Shown piece after piece: positions 10,694 to 23,761 of a stretch of DNA of 64,000 nt. Positions within the stretch are counted from its first letter, which is position 1, and each line of letters starts with the position of its first letter. Made by a program: the position numbers and the translations under genes. The notes below the pieces were generated by a model, which saw nothing but the letters and a program-made list of their open reading frames with translations, did no database searches and had not been told where the DNA came from. The DNA is from Silene conica (Eukaryota > Streptophyta > Magnoliopsida > Caryophyllales > Caryophyllaceae): NCBI GenBank assembly GCA_029255685.2, contig CM055317.2:71475460-71539459 (forward strand), read 5' to 3'.

Positions 10694-11280
10694 AAGATTG
10701 GTTCAATTCAATTCAATTCCAATATACCAACCAAACACTCTCTAAAATCACTCAATAAATCTTACATCAGATCTTTTCTCATTATATTAATGAGAGACAA
10801 CCAATAAATAACTAAAAATTAATTCAAAAATAAAAGATAATTTTAAAAAAAAATCTATTATGAAAGAAATTTCTCGCTAGTATTAAGGAAAGACGGTCAC
10901 TCACTAGAATCAGTTAGAATTTTTTTTCTTATCCCTTTACTATAAAAGGGGTAGAATTTAAAGAGCTCTTATTGGTTCCTAATTTTTAGGGGATGAAAAA
11001 ACAAAAAACAAAAAAACTTATACCCACGTTGTCTATGCCATTTGATTATTTGATTTTATTCTTCCCATAACTCATATGACATAGCCTAACCCCTATAATA
11101 CTATTCTCATATAATATACATTTTCCTAAATATTATTAACACAATATAAACATACAAAAAATACAACTAGAATAATTACAAAGAAATAAAAAATTACAAA
11201 TCGAATATAATAAAAATCAATAAAACCTCATTTGTTAGTCATTACTGATATTAAAAAAAATAATGAGATAGATTTGAAAA
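10694..11280. other. AT-rich intergenic stretch
   Basis: No gene, inverted repeat or duplication was recognised here. Confidence 0.5.
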
Positions 11281-13608
11281 TCTTTTCTATATAAAAGCAG
11301 AATCATTTCAAGCCTCCTCATTAACTCCGTCATTATATATAATTCTTTTTTTTTTATAGTTAATGTGGGACCCACATACTAGACTATGTAATTAATTTCT
11401 TGAAAACTACCGTCTCTTTTTATACGGATTTTTTAATGTTTGTGATTTACACTTAATGAAGTAATAAATAATGTCTAATTTAAACAAAATAATACATAAT
11501 TCTTTCCAATTTTTTTCTCCAATAGTAAATAATAAATTAAAATTACTAATTCAGTCCAATCTTTTAGAACACTAATCAATTATATAGACAAATTGACACA
11601 AAATCAATATTATTACAAAAAAATATTGTTGCAAACTGTATTAAATAAAAAACAAGCACTTGACACATCTGATTGTAGAAGTGATGAAAAGAAGAGATGC
11701 ATTTGTAATATGAAAATAAAGAAATTTAGGATTAGGATGATAGCAATGTAGCGGAAAAAATAATATTAATCTTTAATTATGCTATATAGTAGCATACAAA
11801 ATTTGAACTTAACTTAATTAATGGTGTAATTGTGCAAGTCGAGACACATTTTGCATAAATCATTAAAACAATATTAGAAATTGTATTAGTATGAAAAAAT
11901 TCAACACAAAATGAAATTTGCATCAAGTTGAAAATATTTGGATCGAGTTACGTTCAGGGCCGGTCCTAAGTATTTGGAGGCCCTGGGCGAGGTTGTAAAT
12001 TGGGCCCTAACTTTCATTTTTTTCAGATGAGGTTGATTCTTGAAAATTTTTAAGAAATTTAGTAGAAAAAATGATTTTGAACTCGGAAAATTGAATAGGG
12101 TATCATATAATTCAACTTTTTTATTGTCAAAAAAGTTGTAAAAGATCGAAATTCTTTCAAAGTTTAGATATTAGCTTTATTAGGGTAGTCCATTTAATGT
12201 ATAATTTGAAAAAATTATGTTTTGATGAACTTAATTTGCACAAGATTTCATAAGCATGAAAAATATTTTTTTAACTCAATTGACCAACTAAAATATAAGT
12301 AAAAGATATTAAATGGATGAGCACGTGACCTCTTGACACAATGTAACCTGAAATACCACTAGATTCCTTACCATAAGGTGCATTTTACATGTGATAAATT
12401 CTATTTAACAAATAACACCCACCTAATTTTACAATAATGAGCCCCTTCCAAACTTGGGCCCTTGTCAAATGCCAACCCTAATACCCCGTAGGACCGGCCC
12501 TAGTTACGTTAGATCCCATATGGGACGTGTAATTGCGGACCCAAGTGGATAGGGTCGGGTCAAGTGAGACACATGTAAACGGGTCAAGTGAATATCTAAC
12601 AATATCTTATTTCTCATATATTCTCTCCCTGTTTAAATCTTTTTTTCTCACGTCTTTGTTAATTTAATTTCCTAATAAATGATTATCAATTTGTTTTTTT
12701 GTGTGTTAAATTAATTTACCATGTTTGTATACTAAATACATGGATTTTTTTCACCGATTTAAAACATGTGTAAGTTCAGACATATGTACTATTGGCACGT
12801 ATTTTAATCTATTATCATTGTCAAATAAATAAAATAACGTAATTTATTTTCGTAGTACGTATTTTACTCATCGTAGTACTTTTTATACTATAATTTCCAT
12901 TTACCTACCCTTAACTAAAAAAACATCAACTTAATTCTCTCTATTACTAACCCTAATTCTTCATTATAAACAAATTTTCAATTATGTATGATAATTTGGA
13001 TCTATAATAAGTATTTAGTTTGCTAATTACATAGTTATTAATCAAATTAATGTTTTTTTAGTACAATTTTGAACATTTTGTCACTAATTTAGGGTTTAGG
13101 TTGAAATCAATTTGGGGATTTTGCTAATTAGGGAGGGAAGGATGGTGGAGGAAAGTCGCAGGTGGTGGCCACAAACAGTGTCGTTGGTAATAGACAAAGC
13201 CGTTGCCGACGAGAGCGTGAGAGAGTGGTGGTTCGGTGGGTTCGTCAAGGTGTTTGATGTTGTAGAAGAGGGTTGTTGGCTACTTGTCCTTGTAGTTATG
13301 AGTCACTGAAGAAGGACTATGGTGGCTGGTGGTGGGGCAGTGTGTGGTCAGGGAAGGGTGGTGGTGGTTGTCGGGGAAGTTGGGAGGTTGGTCATGGTGG
13401 AATGCGTGATTTTCATTTGTTTTTTCTTCTTCTCAAACATAGTCACGTCATTGTAATTTGTGAAAAGAAATGAAGGGTAGTATTGTCAAAACCGTACTGT
13501 AATGAGTAAAATGTGTACTGCGTAAATCAACACCTAAAATAATCATATTTTTTGTTTAATACTATATTTTAAATATTGATCATTATATTTGCACGGGTTG
13601 AAAACTAG
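11281..13608 (+). mobile_element. Candidate non-autonomous Helitron
   Basis: It begins with tc right after a host a (tcttttctatataaaagcag, a plant Helitron-like 5' start) and ends gcacgggttgaaaactag right before a host t, consistent with A^T insertion and a ctag 3' end. No Rep/helicase frame is present. A hAT element is nested at 11955-12502. The GC-richer part 13100-13470 (short frames rich in Trp and Gly) could be a captured gene fragment, but I could not identify it. The terminal hairpin is weak, so this is provisional. Confidence 0.45.
11955..12502. mobile_element. hAT non-autonomous element, perfect 8-bp TSD
   Basis: The left end is cagggccggtccta; the right end read inward is tagggccggtccta. 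The target duplication gttacgtt is exact at 11947-11954 and 12503-12510. The 548-bp interior is noncoding, with gggccc motifs near both ends. Confidence 0.85.
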
Positions 13609-13919
13609 TTAATCCTAAAGCGGATATAATTACATAATCACATTAGGTAGAAGATCATTTTCACTTCACACGTAAAATATAAATTGGTATAATCCGCAAA
13701 GGAGAGGTGAGATCAAGTGAGAACATCATTCATTATTCATCCTCTAAAAATTCCAAAACGTCCTATTCACAACTCCTTAATGTTCACCTATTTTTTCAAC
13801 ATCCCCTTCTTTTCTCATTCACAAATTTTTGAATAACCCAACCAAATTTCAACCATTTTAAGTAAACAAATCCCACCACTACAATATTCGTTCGATCTAA
13901 GCAAAACCCAAATAAAAAA
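13609..13919 (+). promoter_or_regulatory. Upstream region of the UVR-ApaG gene
   Basis: This is the 310 bases before the start codon. The last part is C/A-rich and lacks upstream ATGs near the start, as plant leaders often do. I could not place a TATA box or transcription start with confidence. Confidence 0.35.
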
Positions 13920-16900
13920 ATGCAATCTTTGGGTCTAAAAATTTGCCCAGATTTTAACATTAAAAGATGCAATTTTGGAAACAATATTAATGGTCTTTCA
14001 GAATTTGAATTGGGTTTTAGAAAAGGTTGGTGTTGTTCAACAATTACTGGAGAAAATAATGTGAAATATTGCAAGATTGTAGCTTGTTCTTCTCCAAGGA
14101 ATGTTGGTGGTGAAAGCCCAACCCCAAGTCCGATCCCAAACCCGAATTTGGGTTCGGGTCAAAGTGGTTTATTGGCTCGGACCCACACTTATGCTATGCT
14201 TAAGCAACAAATGGAGGTGGCTGCTAAAGCTGAGGTATAGTTTTGAACTTATGTATGGTTTATTTGGTTGTTTTAATTCTCGTAGATTGCGTTAGTCTCT
14301 TTAGTTATGTCACTTATTTGGTTTCGGTTTATTTATTTAGTTTTGGCTCCCGCAATTACGGGGTAAGTGTTCGGATGTACGTACCCTTATCTTTAGTCAC
14401 TTTAGTTATGTGGATTCAGTTTATTTGTTTAGTTTTGGCTCTCACAAATTGTGGGATAAGGGGGTCGGGTGTACGTAGACTCAAGACTCATCCTTATGTT
14501 AGCCGCGGTTTAGTTATGCGGATTTGGGTCGATTTTAGATTGCTGAAAATTCGATCAAGTTGGTTTTTTGGTTGAATGTAGTAATTGGTAGATTTGTTAT
14601 TTTTTGAATTGTAAAATGGAAATTTGTTGCTGTGTTTGGTTAGAATTAGAAATAGTAGTAGGAATGGATTGACAAATTCTGGGTACTACATTAAATTACG
14701 TATGATTTGTTTGTTAAGTTGGTTATTTGTAAGACGGTTTTACGCTAATATTTCTAAAATGGATCTCAACTACCTAGATAAAATGGATCTCAACTACCTA
14801 GAAGACTAGAATATGGCCACATGGATGTTACAAAGTAGTTACAAAAGGAGTCGGATGTACGTAGCCTTCCTATTTTTGTTGTTTGTTTGTTGAAACCTAT
14901 GTTGCTCAGACTCGATTAGAAAGATCCAACACGGGTGCGTGTTCAAGTGTCGGGCTCGACCATTTTTATCAAAAATATGCATATTTTGGTTTAAAATGAG
15001 GTGTCGAAGTGTCATACTCGTCCAAGAGTCGAGTGTCGGACATGGTACGTGAAGGAATTAAAAGAGCTCGAGGAACATAGGTTGAAACAAATCATTTTTT
15101 TAGTAGGATTAGTTGTGGATTTTTAGTTTGTTTCTTTTTCGGTGCTTTATGTGGGTTTGCCATTTTGTTTAGGATAAGGGAAAAAAATAGTGGAAATGAA
15201 TGAATTGCTAAATTTGAGGTATAATAATTGTGTAAGTATGATTGTAGGGTTTGTTTCTGGTATTGTTTGCTGAACTATGATGATGTTTTTGGCTGAGATA
15301 CTGGGTAGTGCTTGATTTTAGCTTTTGTGACTTATGTGGATTTCGGTTTGCCTTTTCGATAAAATCAGTAAACAGGAACATATGGGTATGAGTTAGGCTA
15401 TATGAGATTGTACTTAATGGTTGCACTTATTGTGCTTCAATTGGTTGTGCTCCCATGTGAATGAAAATCAATGAAGGAGCAATTTTTTTCTGAATCGTCT
15501 TTGTCTATTTTAGACTTCGGAGTGAATTAGGACACCGATTGTTTTATAGGCAGTATCGTACCATTGTAGGCGATCTTTTCTATTGTAGGGTAGCAATCAT
15601 TCAATGCAATTGCCGTCACAATGGTCATTAGGAGTCTCCTCCACGTCTTGGAATAGGAAACGGGAAAATATGGGCATGACTGCATGAGTTAGGCTATATT
15701 TTATATTTTTTGTGTATTTTGGACTTCGGAAGTTTGGAAGTGAATTAGAATATCGATTATTTTATAGGCAATATCCTACCATTCTGGCCTTGTGGGTGTC
15801 TTCTTTTTCTATTGTAGGGTAGCAATCATTCAATGCAATTGTCATTAGGAGCTATCCAAAAACTCCTCTATATTTGTTTCCAACACAGAGATGAAGCCGT
15901 GTACATTTGACATTACCTTGTTATTTGTGGGAGTCTTTGAGGGCTTGACGCACTAGGGTTGTAGAACTTACCCTGTTATTTGCGGGAGCCTTTGAGGGCT
16001 TGAGGCACGAGGGTTATATTGTTGTTGTCGTATAGTATATTTGGAAACAAATTGTATTGAAAAAAGACATTGGGTATCTACATGTTTGATTTTTGTGAGG
16101 ATTGCAGTTTGAAATGGAAAGTTATAGGATGATAATGGCGAGTCTATATGGTTTTATTTTCCTGAAGAGGCATACTTTTTTTGTTTCAAGGAGTTTCATT
16201 CATTCAATATATGAATTGTCATTTAGCTGACCAATCATAGGTCCGCAATAGAAATGGTTTAAGAGCAATCCTGACAGAATACCCTGTATTATATTGCACG
16301 AGAACCTCGATTTTGTAGAAGTGTTAAAATTGATGTGAATCTATTTTAGGTCTTCATCTGTAGTTTAATATGAAAGAGTTGTACTTGATAGCTTTTCGAT
16401 TCATTGAAAAATTGGGGTGTAGAGAAGTTTCTGGGTCCTTAGTTGTCTCCTTTGTTTGGTTATGATCCGAAACTTGAGAAGATCGTATTGGTGTCAGAAA
16501 CTTCGTTGTGTAAGAAAGCGGTCTATGCCGATGTCACTTTGTTTCTCTTATGGCCTTATGGGAAACAATTTTAAGGTTTGGTTTGAATTCTGATGGAAAC
16601 ATACATCATACATGAGTTGATATCCTAAAGCAGAATTTCTTATATGATCATTTGTTTAGAAGGGATTTTGCCTCCTGGTTTAGTCGTAGTGTCTGATATT
16701 TGAGGTCTACTTGCAGGATTATAAAGAAGCTGCTAGAATACGCGATTCATTAAGATTATTTGAGGAAGAAGAACCCGTTCTGCGATTGAGGAGACTTTTG
16801 AAAGAGGCTATTGCTGAGGAGAGGTTTCAGGTACTCTCTTTTTCTGTGAACGCTGGTAGGTAGTGCCATAGTAGTATAGCATTTAGGGTACTCAAATGGA

Positions 16901-18855
16901 TTTATAGTCTCAGTGTACGACATTTACTTATTATTTAGCCTTGTATTTCACAAACAAAATTGTCTGTCATGCTTCCAGTAAACATAATTACATAAGAGTT
17001 GATCGATAATCAACTTTCAAACTTAGCTTAAAAAAGATACTCCCTCCATCCCATTTTTATTGTCCCTTTTTCTCCTATAATTTATCCCACAATTATCGTC
17101 CCTTTCTAACTTTAGCAAGGAACAATTGTGAACCTCCAATATTGCCCCTAGATAATTTAGCTACCACTATCTTTATCCAAATGATAATTGTCTTCTTTCC
17201 ATTTAATTCAAGGGGTAGAATTGGTATTTCATCATGTTTTTTTAAGTCATCCTAAAATGGAAAGAGGGACGATAAAAGTGGGATGAAGGGAGTATCATAT
17301 TTGCTATTTCTAGTTCGGCACATCAATGGAGAATTATATGCCTTTCTCACTTCTGAACCAAATATTGAAGAGCTCGCTGTCTAGATTTAACTTGACGTGC
17401 ATTTTCGCTCACATGTGCTAAAGAATTCGTATTTGATTGGTTTGCCCACATGTGAGAAAAGATGATAAATTTGATCACGTATAAACCAAGGAGGTAATCC
17501 TTCGATACCAATTAGTTTTAGTATGGAATGTTCTTTTGCTTGCAAAGAGGAGTTCCTCTCGCCTTTTTTGGGAGCAGCAGGATTGTCTTCTGTGGTGTGA
17601 CGGTGGATCGAGGATTGTTGTCAGCTTTGATGGCCATGAAAAGGGAAAGTAGAATTTGAGAACTTTAACAATTTGAAATTTCTGCTTAGATTTTATGCTT
17701 ACCTTTCATTGATTTGAAGTTTTGAATTGCAATGTATGTATATTACGTTCACTTTTCTGTCAACTTCGAAATGACAAGCGACTAAGTTTTTGAGTAATAT
17801 ATCAGGATGCTGCAATGTATAGGGATGAACTCAATGAGATTTCTCCACATTCTCTTCTGAAGTGTTCAAGCGATGCTACAACCTTGGTAGGAAACAAAGT
17901 TCTTCCTTATGTTGACATACTTTTTTATTTGTGTGTGCCCGTTATCGCTAAGATTATTGTCTTTGAATGTCTCCTTGATCATCATCTCTAACTTTGGCGA
18001 GAATTCTCTTCATTGTTGTGGATGTTGATGAAGAATTGCCGATGCTAGCTTTCCTTGATCCCTTTCACTAATCACTTGTGTGGCAAAAAGCCAAGGTCTT
18101 ATCAAGCGGATTATGTCATCATATATATCATAGTTTTTCGTATATTGCAGGGGATCCGTGTCCAAGTTCGGAGTGTCTACATTGAAGGACGTAGTCAGCC
18201 CTCCAAAGGCCTGTATTTTTTCGCATATAGGATTAGGATAACTAACAATTCAGACCGTCCTGTACAATTATTGAGGCGGCATTGGATCATTACAGATGCC
18301 AATGCGAAAACCGAGAATGTCTGGTCAGTTGTGTCATCAATGTTAGAGAATTTTCAGGTTTTCTATTTTCTGCAGCAAATTTGTTTACATGTTTTTTTGT
18401 TCTGTTATGACCAGGGGTATAGGAGTTATTGGGGAACAGCCGGTTATACTTCCGAGGACTGGTTTTGAATACTCGTCAGCATGTCCCTTAAGTACTTCGA
18501 GCGGAAGAATGGTGAGTTTATCTTATGCTTGTTTTCCTCATCAATTGATTTTCTGATATCCCCGAAGTTAATTGGGTTTAAATGAATTATCCAGAGTTTT
18601 CTGCATTTGGGGTAGGATTGTATAAATACATTTAAGCCCCTTTATCCCCGCCATAGGATGGGACGGTTGGGACACTGGATAATGTTGCTCACCTTGTTGT
18701 GGAATCTAGTCGGTGCTAAATGCCGTGTTTTTTTGTAACTTCAGGAGGGTGACTTTGAAATGAAACACATTGACAAAACGGGATCAAGGACATTCAACGT
18801 AGCAATTGCCCCGTTTTCACTTTCTACCCTTGGTGATGATAGTGATCCTTTTTGA
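13920..18855 (+). CDS. UVR motif + ApaG (DUF525) domain protein, probably plastid
   Basis: Six exons with GT-AG introns join to 891 nt (296 aa): 13920-14234, 16717-16830, 17806-17886, 18151-18323, 18415-18511, 18745-18855. Residues 1 to about 70 are rich in Ser, Asn, Gly and Arg and look like a chloroplast transit peptide. Residues about 90-160 hold two UVR-like helical hairpins ([19 protein letters not shown], then [17 protein letters not shown]), the type that binds UvrB/UvrC or Clp partners. Residues 171-296 form an ApaG domain, a beta-sandwich found alone in bacterial ApaG (about 125 aa) and fused to other modules in eukaryotes; visible parts are [24 protein letters not shown] and [14 protein letters not shown]. 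Its biochemical role is not established. Phases agree at every junction and no frame is broken. Intron 1 is very long and repeat-filled. Confidence 0.9.
14889..15088. mobile_element. 200-bp foldback element in intron 1
   Basis: It starts gttgaaacctatgttgctc and ends with the near reverse complement gaggaacataggttgaaac. The interior contains gtgtcgg and cgtgttc words. It is noncoding and of uncertain class. Confidence 0.55.
15369..15852 (+). repeat. Diverged tandem duplication in intron 1
   Basis: Unit one runs about 15369-15635 and unit two about 15653-15852. Shared blocks are atgagttaggctatat, gacttcgga, ttttataggca, and ctattgtagggtagcaatca followed by ttcaatgcaatt. Substitutions and indels show it is not recent. 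Confidence 0.65.
17040..17292. mobile_element. Stowaway-type MITE in intron 2
   Basis: Inverted ends ctccctccatcccattttta and, read inward from the right, ctcccttcatcccactttta, are flanked by TA on both sides. The first eight bases equal the ends of the mariner element at 32406-37462. Confidence 0.85.
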
Positions 18856-21675
18856 GCCAAAACAATTTAGTGACAACCAGAAATCTCACAAGGATATACT
18901 TCATATGATGATTCGATTACTTCCATGTTGTTCAGTAGTTGTTGATGTGGTGAAGACCACAACAAACCGAGTATTCCTATGAATTCTGAAGACGGAAATA
19001 AGCTCCAGACCTCAAATAATGGACTGCTCAACCATTTTTTCCGATATATACATGATTTATGTCTGTAGTATTGTAATTATTACAAACTCGAAAGGAAATG
19101 CAATGAAGCCATGAATGTATACTTGTGGTAGGCTCAGAAAATGTACACATCAAAACCCGTATGTAATGTTGTAGAAATCTGAAAAATATGTGAGATATGC
19201 TTTTGTTCATTTTTTCCGAAAGGCTTGATTGGATTACAATATATTCTTAATTGAACTACGTTTCATCCTTGTGGTAGAACTCGGTTTTATACGGATACAT
19301 ATTCAATTCTCGACGAAACAATAGTCGGACTACATACATCCGACAAATTACAACCGAGAGTTTCAACCAGAACCTTAAGGTGTTAAAGCATGCGTCTTTC
19401 ATTACAATATTCTTCCAGCATTTGTTTGTTGCAGAATAGTTTTTCGCTACGACAATGCCTTGCCTTAGCTTCTGTATACGGCAAGAACTGTTACGTTGCC
19501 TCTTTTAGGCTTCCCATTTCGCATGATCATTTCGTTCATAACTGCCCTTATGTTCGGGTCTATTCTTCCTCTTCTATATAAACATCTCTTTCTACCTTCA
19601 CTACATGGATGGATCTTTTATTTCTCTTCTCTGAAGGTATCCTTGATGTCGACGGTATGCGTCTCCCTTTGATATAAGAGGTACATTCTTCACACTCCAA
19701 GCGTATATTTTTTCCGTTTAAACATTGTGTTCGATATCAACCTAGCGTATCATAGTCGTAATGTAAGTATGGTCCGAAACTCGAAAGAGAGTTAGGGTGA
19801 ACACTTTACAGTTGGCTTGTGTTACTGTTATGCTTATTAAAGAAGTTTGTTGTTGTTGTTGATGGTCTAGACGTCTAGTAATTTACCCCATATCTTGTTA
19901 GCAAAGCCAAGCAACTAACGTGTATGACAAATTGACAATGATAATGACAAACCCATAAATTTACGTGTATACTTTTCTGGACCGGGTTACATATATTACT
20001 TTTTTAAGTTGCGACAATCACAAACTCGTAATTTTTTTTTAAATTCCCTTTTATTCTTATTTTATGTCGCAAACTTATGAAAGATTTAGCCGTCACAAAT
20101 TCTCATTTGTATGCATGGGATAATCTCTTTCTAATTAGCCTTAGTCGAAGGTTTATAGAAAGATGGACGTAAAATCACACATCAAAAAAGTTATTTAAGA
20201 ACTTGCTATCTTTCACAAATCGCGAAGTTACTTAAATAAATTACGTGTAATTTTACGAACTTTTATTGTGGAGTACCAGTTCTTTGTTGTGATTTTCAAC
20301 GTAATTTTTATCTTGGGACGTTCAGGGATAGTCACTTTGCCGTGTACAACCAATTCCATTTACCTCGTAATTTACGTGTCATTAAGACACTGGATAATGT
20401 TGTTGTAATTTAATAAAGAAAATTGTGTAAAATTAGTCTTATTACTCATAGATATATACTCCTACTTACAAGATTTTGTATTTATTGAGACGTAGATGGC
20501 ATTATTTTGTTCAAACTTTGTATTTGCTTTTCATTAATGTTAGTGCCACTTTAGTAAAAATAAATAAAAAAGCGAGAACATCGACATATTATTCACTTTA
20601 TTTTATTTTTTCTTCTGCCAAAACCATTTCATGCATAAAAATGTAAACTATATTTAACCTGTATCTGATTGACAAAATTAAAGTAAGCTATTTTTGTTGT
20701 CTCTATCCAATTTCCTCCTTTGGATCTATAATTAAACACAAATTACCATTTCTGACGGACTATATTCGTTACAAGCTTATAACGAGATAATAAAACTCAC
20801 TCGAGTAGAAATGACACGTTATTTCATTTGTGATTCTATAAATACTATTGCTTTTCTCTTATTTACCAAAATGAGTAATATTTAATTGGTAATAAACTTT
20901 TGACTTATTGTAATTCGAAAGAACGCAACACCTAGGAAACTAAATTGTAGTGTTGTCTTCGAACATCGAAACTAGAATCTAATTTGAGTACTTTTTACTT
21001 TGCACATTTATCAATTCTCAAAAATATAAGTTATATACTACTTATATAGATATACTCGTTAATATATAAACGATAAATTACCGTACAAATAAAAAGAAAT
21101 ATATACAGTTTTAGATTTGTCACAAAATTATTTAGGTAATAAAACTATCTAAAGTGGTCGTTCAATGCTTTTGCACAATTTCGTATTTAAAACAATACAA
21201 TCTGTTTTAAGTTTTTAAACAAGTTAAGTATTATAAATAAGACGAAATATAATGTATAATAAATAACAAAATATTTATCATATATATAGATGGATATTGT
21301 TTTAGTTTTAAAACGGATAAATCGTATATACTGATGCTTCGGACGTAAGAAAAACATGTCAATGAATTTGGAAAATCTCAGCTTGTCTACCCTGAGAAGA
21401 GAAAATGACTAGATGATGGTAATGCTATTGCAAATAGCAATAATTAGTTAATTATTTGACTGCATGCATGTATTTATGGTTATGGCTGTAGCTGCAATGC
21501 TGCATTGCATGGGACAGGTAATATTAGCATTTGACCAAAATTTTACCACCCCACCAATTTATGATTTGCCAGCTTTATCCCCCCCTACTTTATTGTAATT
21601 TGTGGCTACTCTATAAAATCATAGCTCTCATTTTCTTATGTTCTGTATTTTCCCTTAAAAATTTTTATTTACTTT

Positions 21676-21706
<31 letters not shown>

Positions 21707-22012
21707 TTTTTTTTTTTTAATTTTTTTTTTAAAATAGGTTAATCTTTATTAAGATAATACCAAAATTTAAAAGAAATTAGGAGGCAACCGAAATATAATT
21801 TGGCCTCCACTCTCTTAACGATAGTAAATGTAAGTTAAGAAAAAATAAAAAAACGGAAAAAATTAACTACACTAAATCTGAAACTTCAAAAAGTGATTTT
21901 GATGGGAAAATTAACAACTAACATCACAATTAACATTTCAAAAATTACACATTAACAACACATTTAACTTAACTAAAAAACAACCTTTACAATTTCCAAT
22001 GTACTTTTTATA
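18856..22012. other. Intergenic region
   Basis: The first few hundred bases are the 3' untranslated region of the UVR-ApaG gene. The rest is AT-rich, with att microsatellite at 21678-21706 and poly-t runs up to about 21733. I found no convincing gene; short frames at 19028-19210, 19390-19581 and 21531-21737 lack domain or composition support. Confidence 0.5.
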
Positions 22013-22283
22013 CTTCCTCCGTTCATATCCAAAGCGTATATATGCTTTTTGCACAAATATTAAGAAATATATTAAAAAACTATTAAAAGTACATTTGGAA
22101 GTGTGTAAGATGTTTTTTTATTAATTTAAATGTGTGATGGTGGATTATAGGTGGGCCATGGAGTGACATTTTAGGTAGATAAATGATTTCCATAAGGGAT
22201 ATGAATGGAGGAAGTAGTCTTTTATTTTACTCTTAAAACTTGTGCAAAAAGCATAAGTGTAACTTGGATATGAATGGAGGAAG
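22013..22283. mobile_element. Stowaway-type MITE
   Basis: Inverted ends cttcctccgttcatatcca and, read inward from the right, cttcctccattcatatcca are flanked by TA. Both arms continue to a shared tgctttttgcaca. An internal extra copy of the end motif lies near 22194. Confidence 0.8.
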
Positions 22284-22808
22284 TATAAATTATTACGTGA
22301 GTCTGTCTTATACAATAAAACGGGTCATATTTTATTAAAAAAGTTCAAACATAGTTTTAGCATAAAACGAAGTATTCCCCCGATTTAATATTTATTAATT
22401 TTAATTTTTTAGGTGTATTACTTAATAGCTATATTTGATTAATTTTTTGTTGGTCGTCTCCCATCTAGGGATGACAGTGGGTCGAGTTCCCAATCCAGAC
22501 CCTCAGGATTTGACCCTAATGGGTCAGGTATGGTCTTAATTTTGAGACCCGCTCGGGTATGGATCGGGTATGAGTCTTATATAAAAACTTCGGGGTCTTG
22601 GTCTGGGTCTTGGTGTTGGGACCCGACCCTTAGACCCTTATATTTAATTAAAAAAGAAAGAAAAATAACACAAATACGAACGTCAATAACCCAAATAATA
22701 CACCTACAGACGACCCTTATTAGTCATCACTAATATACTATACGCATATCCAAATAATCATTAAGAAAAATGGGGAAAATGATATGTTTGGGTACTAGGT
22801 AACCGACA

Positions 22809-23435
22809 CTTCCTCCATTTCAATCAATTCTATACATTTACTTTATTCATGTTTGTCAATAATACTCGTTTTCTTTTGTGAATATCTTTAGTTACATAAC
22901 CCGGGTTATTTCATAGGAATAATCTAACCTATACCTCATCTTCTCATATTAATCCCTACTAACGATTAACTGAGAAAAATCCAACCTATGACCTCAATTA
23001 TCTTTCATTGAACTTTGTCTATTTTTTAACTCTTATTTTCGATAAGAAAGCAAGTCACCTTGACTTACTTTTTGTTTTTCCTTCTTCCTGGACAAAAGTA
23101 AGTGAAGGTGCGTGACGTGCTAATCTACCGATAATAAGAGTTTAAAAATAGGCAAAGTTCAATGAAAGATAAAGGAGGTTATAGGTTGGATTATTCTTAG
23201 TTAATCGTTAATATGGATTAATATGAGAAGATGAGACATATGTTAGATTATTCCCATGAAATAACCCTAAAAATTATAAAACTTTGATATTCACAATGTA
23301 TCAGTAAGAAAATTTAAACAAGATCTCATATGACTACTTTTATGTTATATATTAGAAATTGTGTTGAAAATTTACTCGACTTATGAATAGTGCAAAAAAA
23401 AATGAAATGTATAGAATTGATTGAAATAGAGGAAG
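22809..23435. mobile_element. MITE nested in the hAT element
   Basis: Left cttcctccatttcaatcaat (continuing to tctatacattt) matches the right end read inward with one difference over about 31 bases. TA flanks the right side; the left flank reads ca, a decayed TA. The interior holds another inverted-repeat element. Confidence 0.8.
22903..23267. mobile_element. Innermost inverted-repeat element (third level)
   Basis: The arms begin gggttatttcataggaataa and are matched by the reverse complement ending at 23267, with long arms including atcttctcatattaatcc and ttcattgaactttg. It could be an independent MITE or the hairpin core of the MITE around it. Confidence 0.65.
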
Positions 23436-23761
23436 TATAATTTAGGGAAAAAATTGTTTAGTCAAAGTAAAAAGCAGGCCCTAGGGTAAACCCTACCCGG
23501 ACCCAGACCCTCTGGATCGGGTATGGATCCATTAATTCTATACTCTTTAGGGTTTGGGTCGGATATGGGTCAAAGGTATGTGACTTAGAATCAGTCCAGA
23601 TCTTGTTGAACCCTACCCATTGCCAACCCTACTCCCATCTGCACATAGTTACGTGTTTTATTTCATCCAAAAAAGCTTACAAGTCCGATAATTATTAATC
23701 CGAGCGATAGAAATACATTTTAATAAAAATAAACTATCTCACAATAAAATAAACACAAATT

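Larger units (their letters stand above)
14235..16716 (+). other. Intron 1 of the UVR-ApaG gene, with repeats
   Basis: This 2,482-bp intron contains: weak SINE-like pieces with a gatgtacgtag core near 14346-14480 and 14850; a 200-bp element with inverted ends (14889-15088); a duplicated segment (15369-15852); and a short tandem duplication with tttgagggcttga (about 15921-16017). None interrupts coding sequence. Confidence 0.7.
22466..23631. mobile_element. hAT-like element, perfect 8-bp TSD
   Basis: The left end is tagggatgacagtgggt; the right end read inward is tagggttggcaatgggt. The target duplication ctcccatc is exact at 22458-22465 and 23632-23639. Both subterminal regions are rich in gggtc/gaccc words. 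It has no transposase. A MITE is nested at 22809-23435. Confidence 0.88.

Noticed and set aside
13112..13473. Two overlapping Trp/Gly-rich frames as a small gene
   Set aside because: Inside a candidate Helitron, g-rich simple composition, two frames equally open; at best a captured fragment.
18055..18468. 137-codon frame overlapping ApaG exons
   Set aside because: It reads through an intron on both sides of exon 4; the spliced model explains it better.
19390..19581. 63-codon frame with a signal-like start
   Set aside because: No recognisable domain, no splice partners, isolated in AT-rich DNA.
21531..21737. Hydrophobic 68-codon frame
   Set aside because: Produced by att microsatellite and poly-t; no start context or homology signal.
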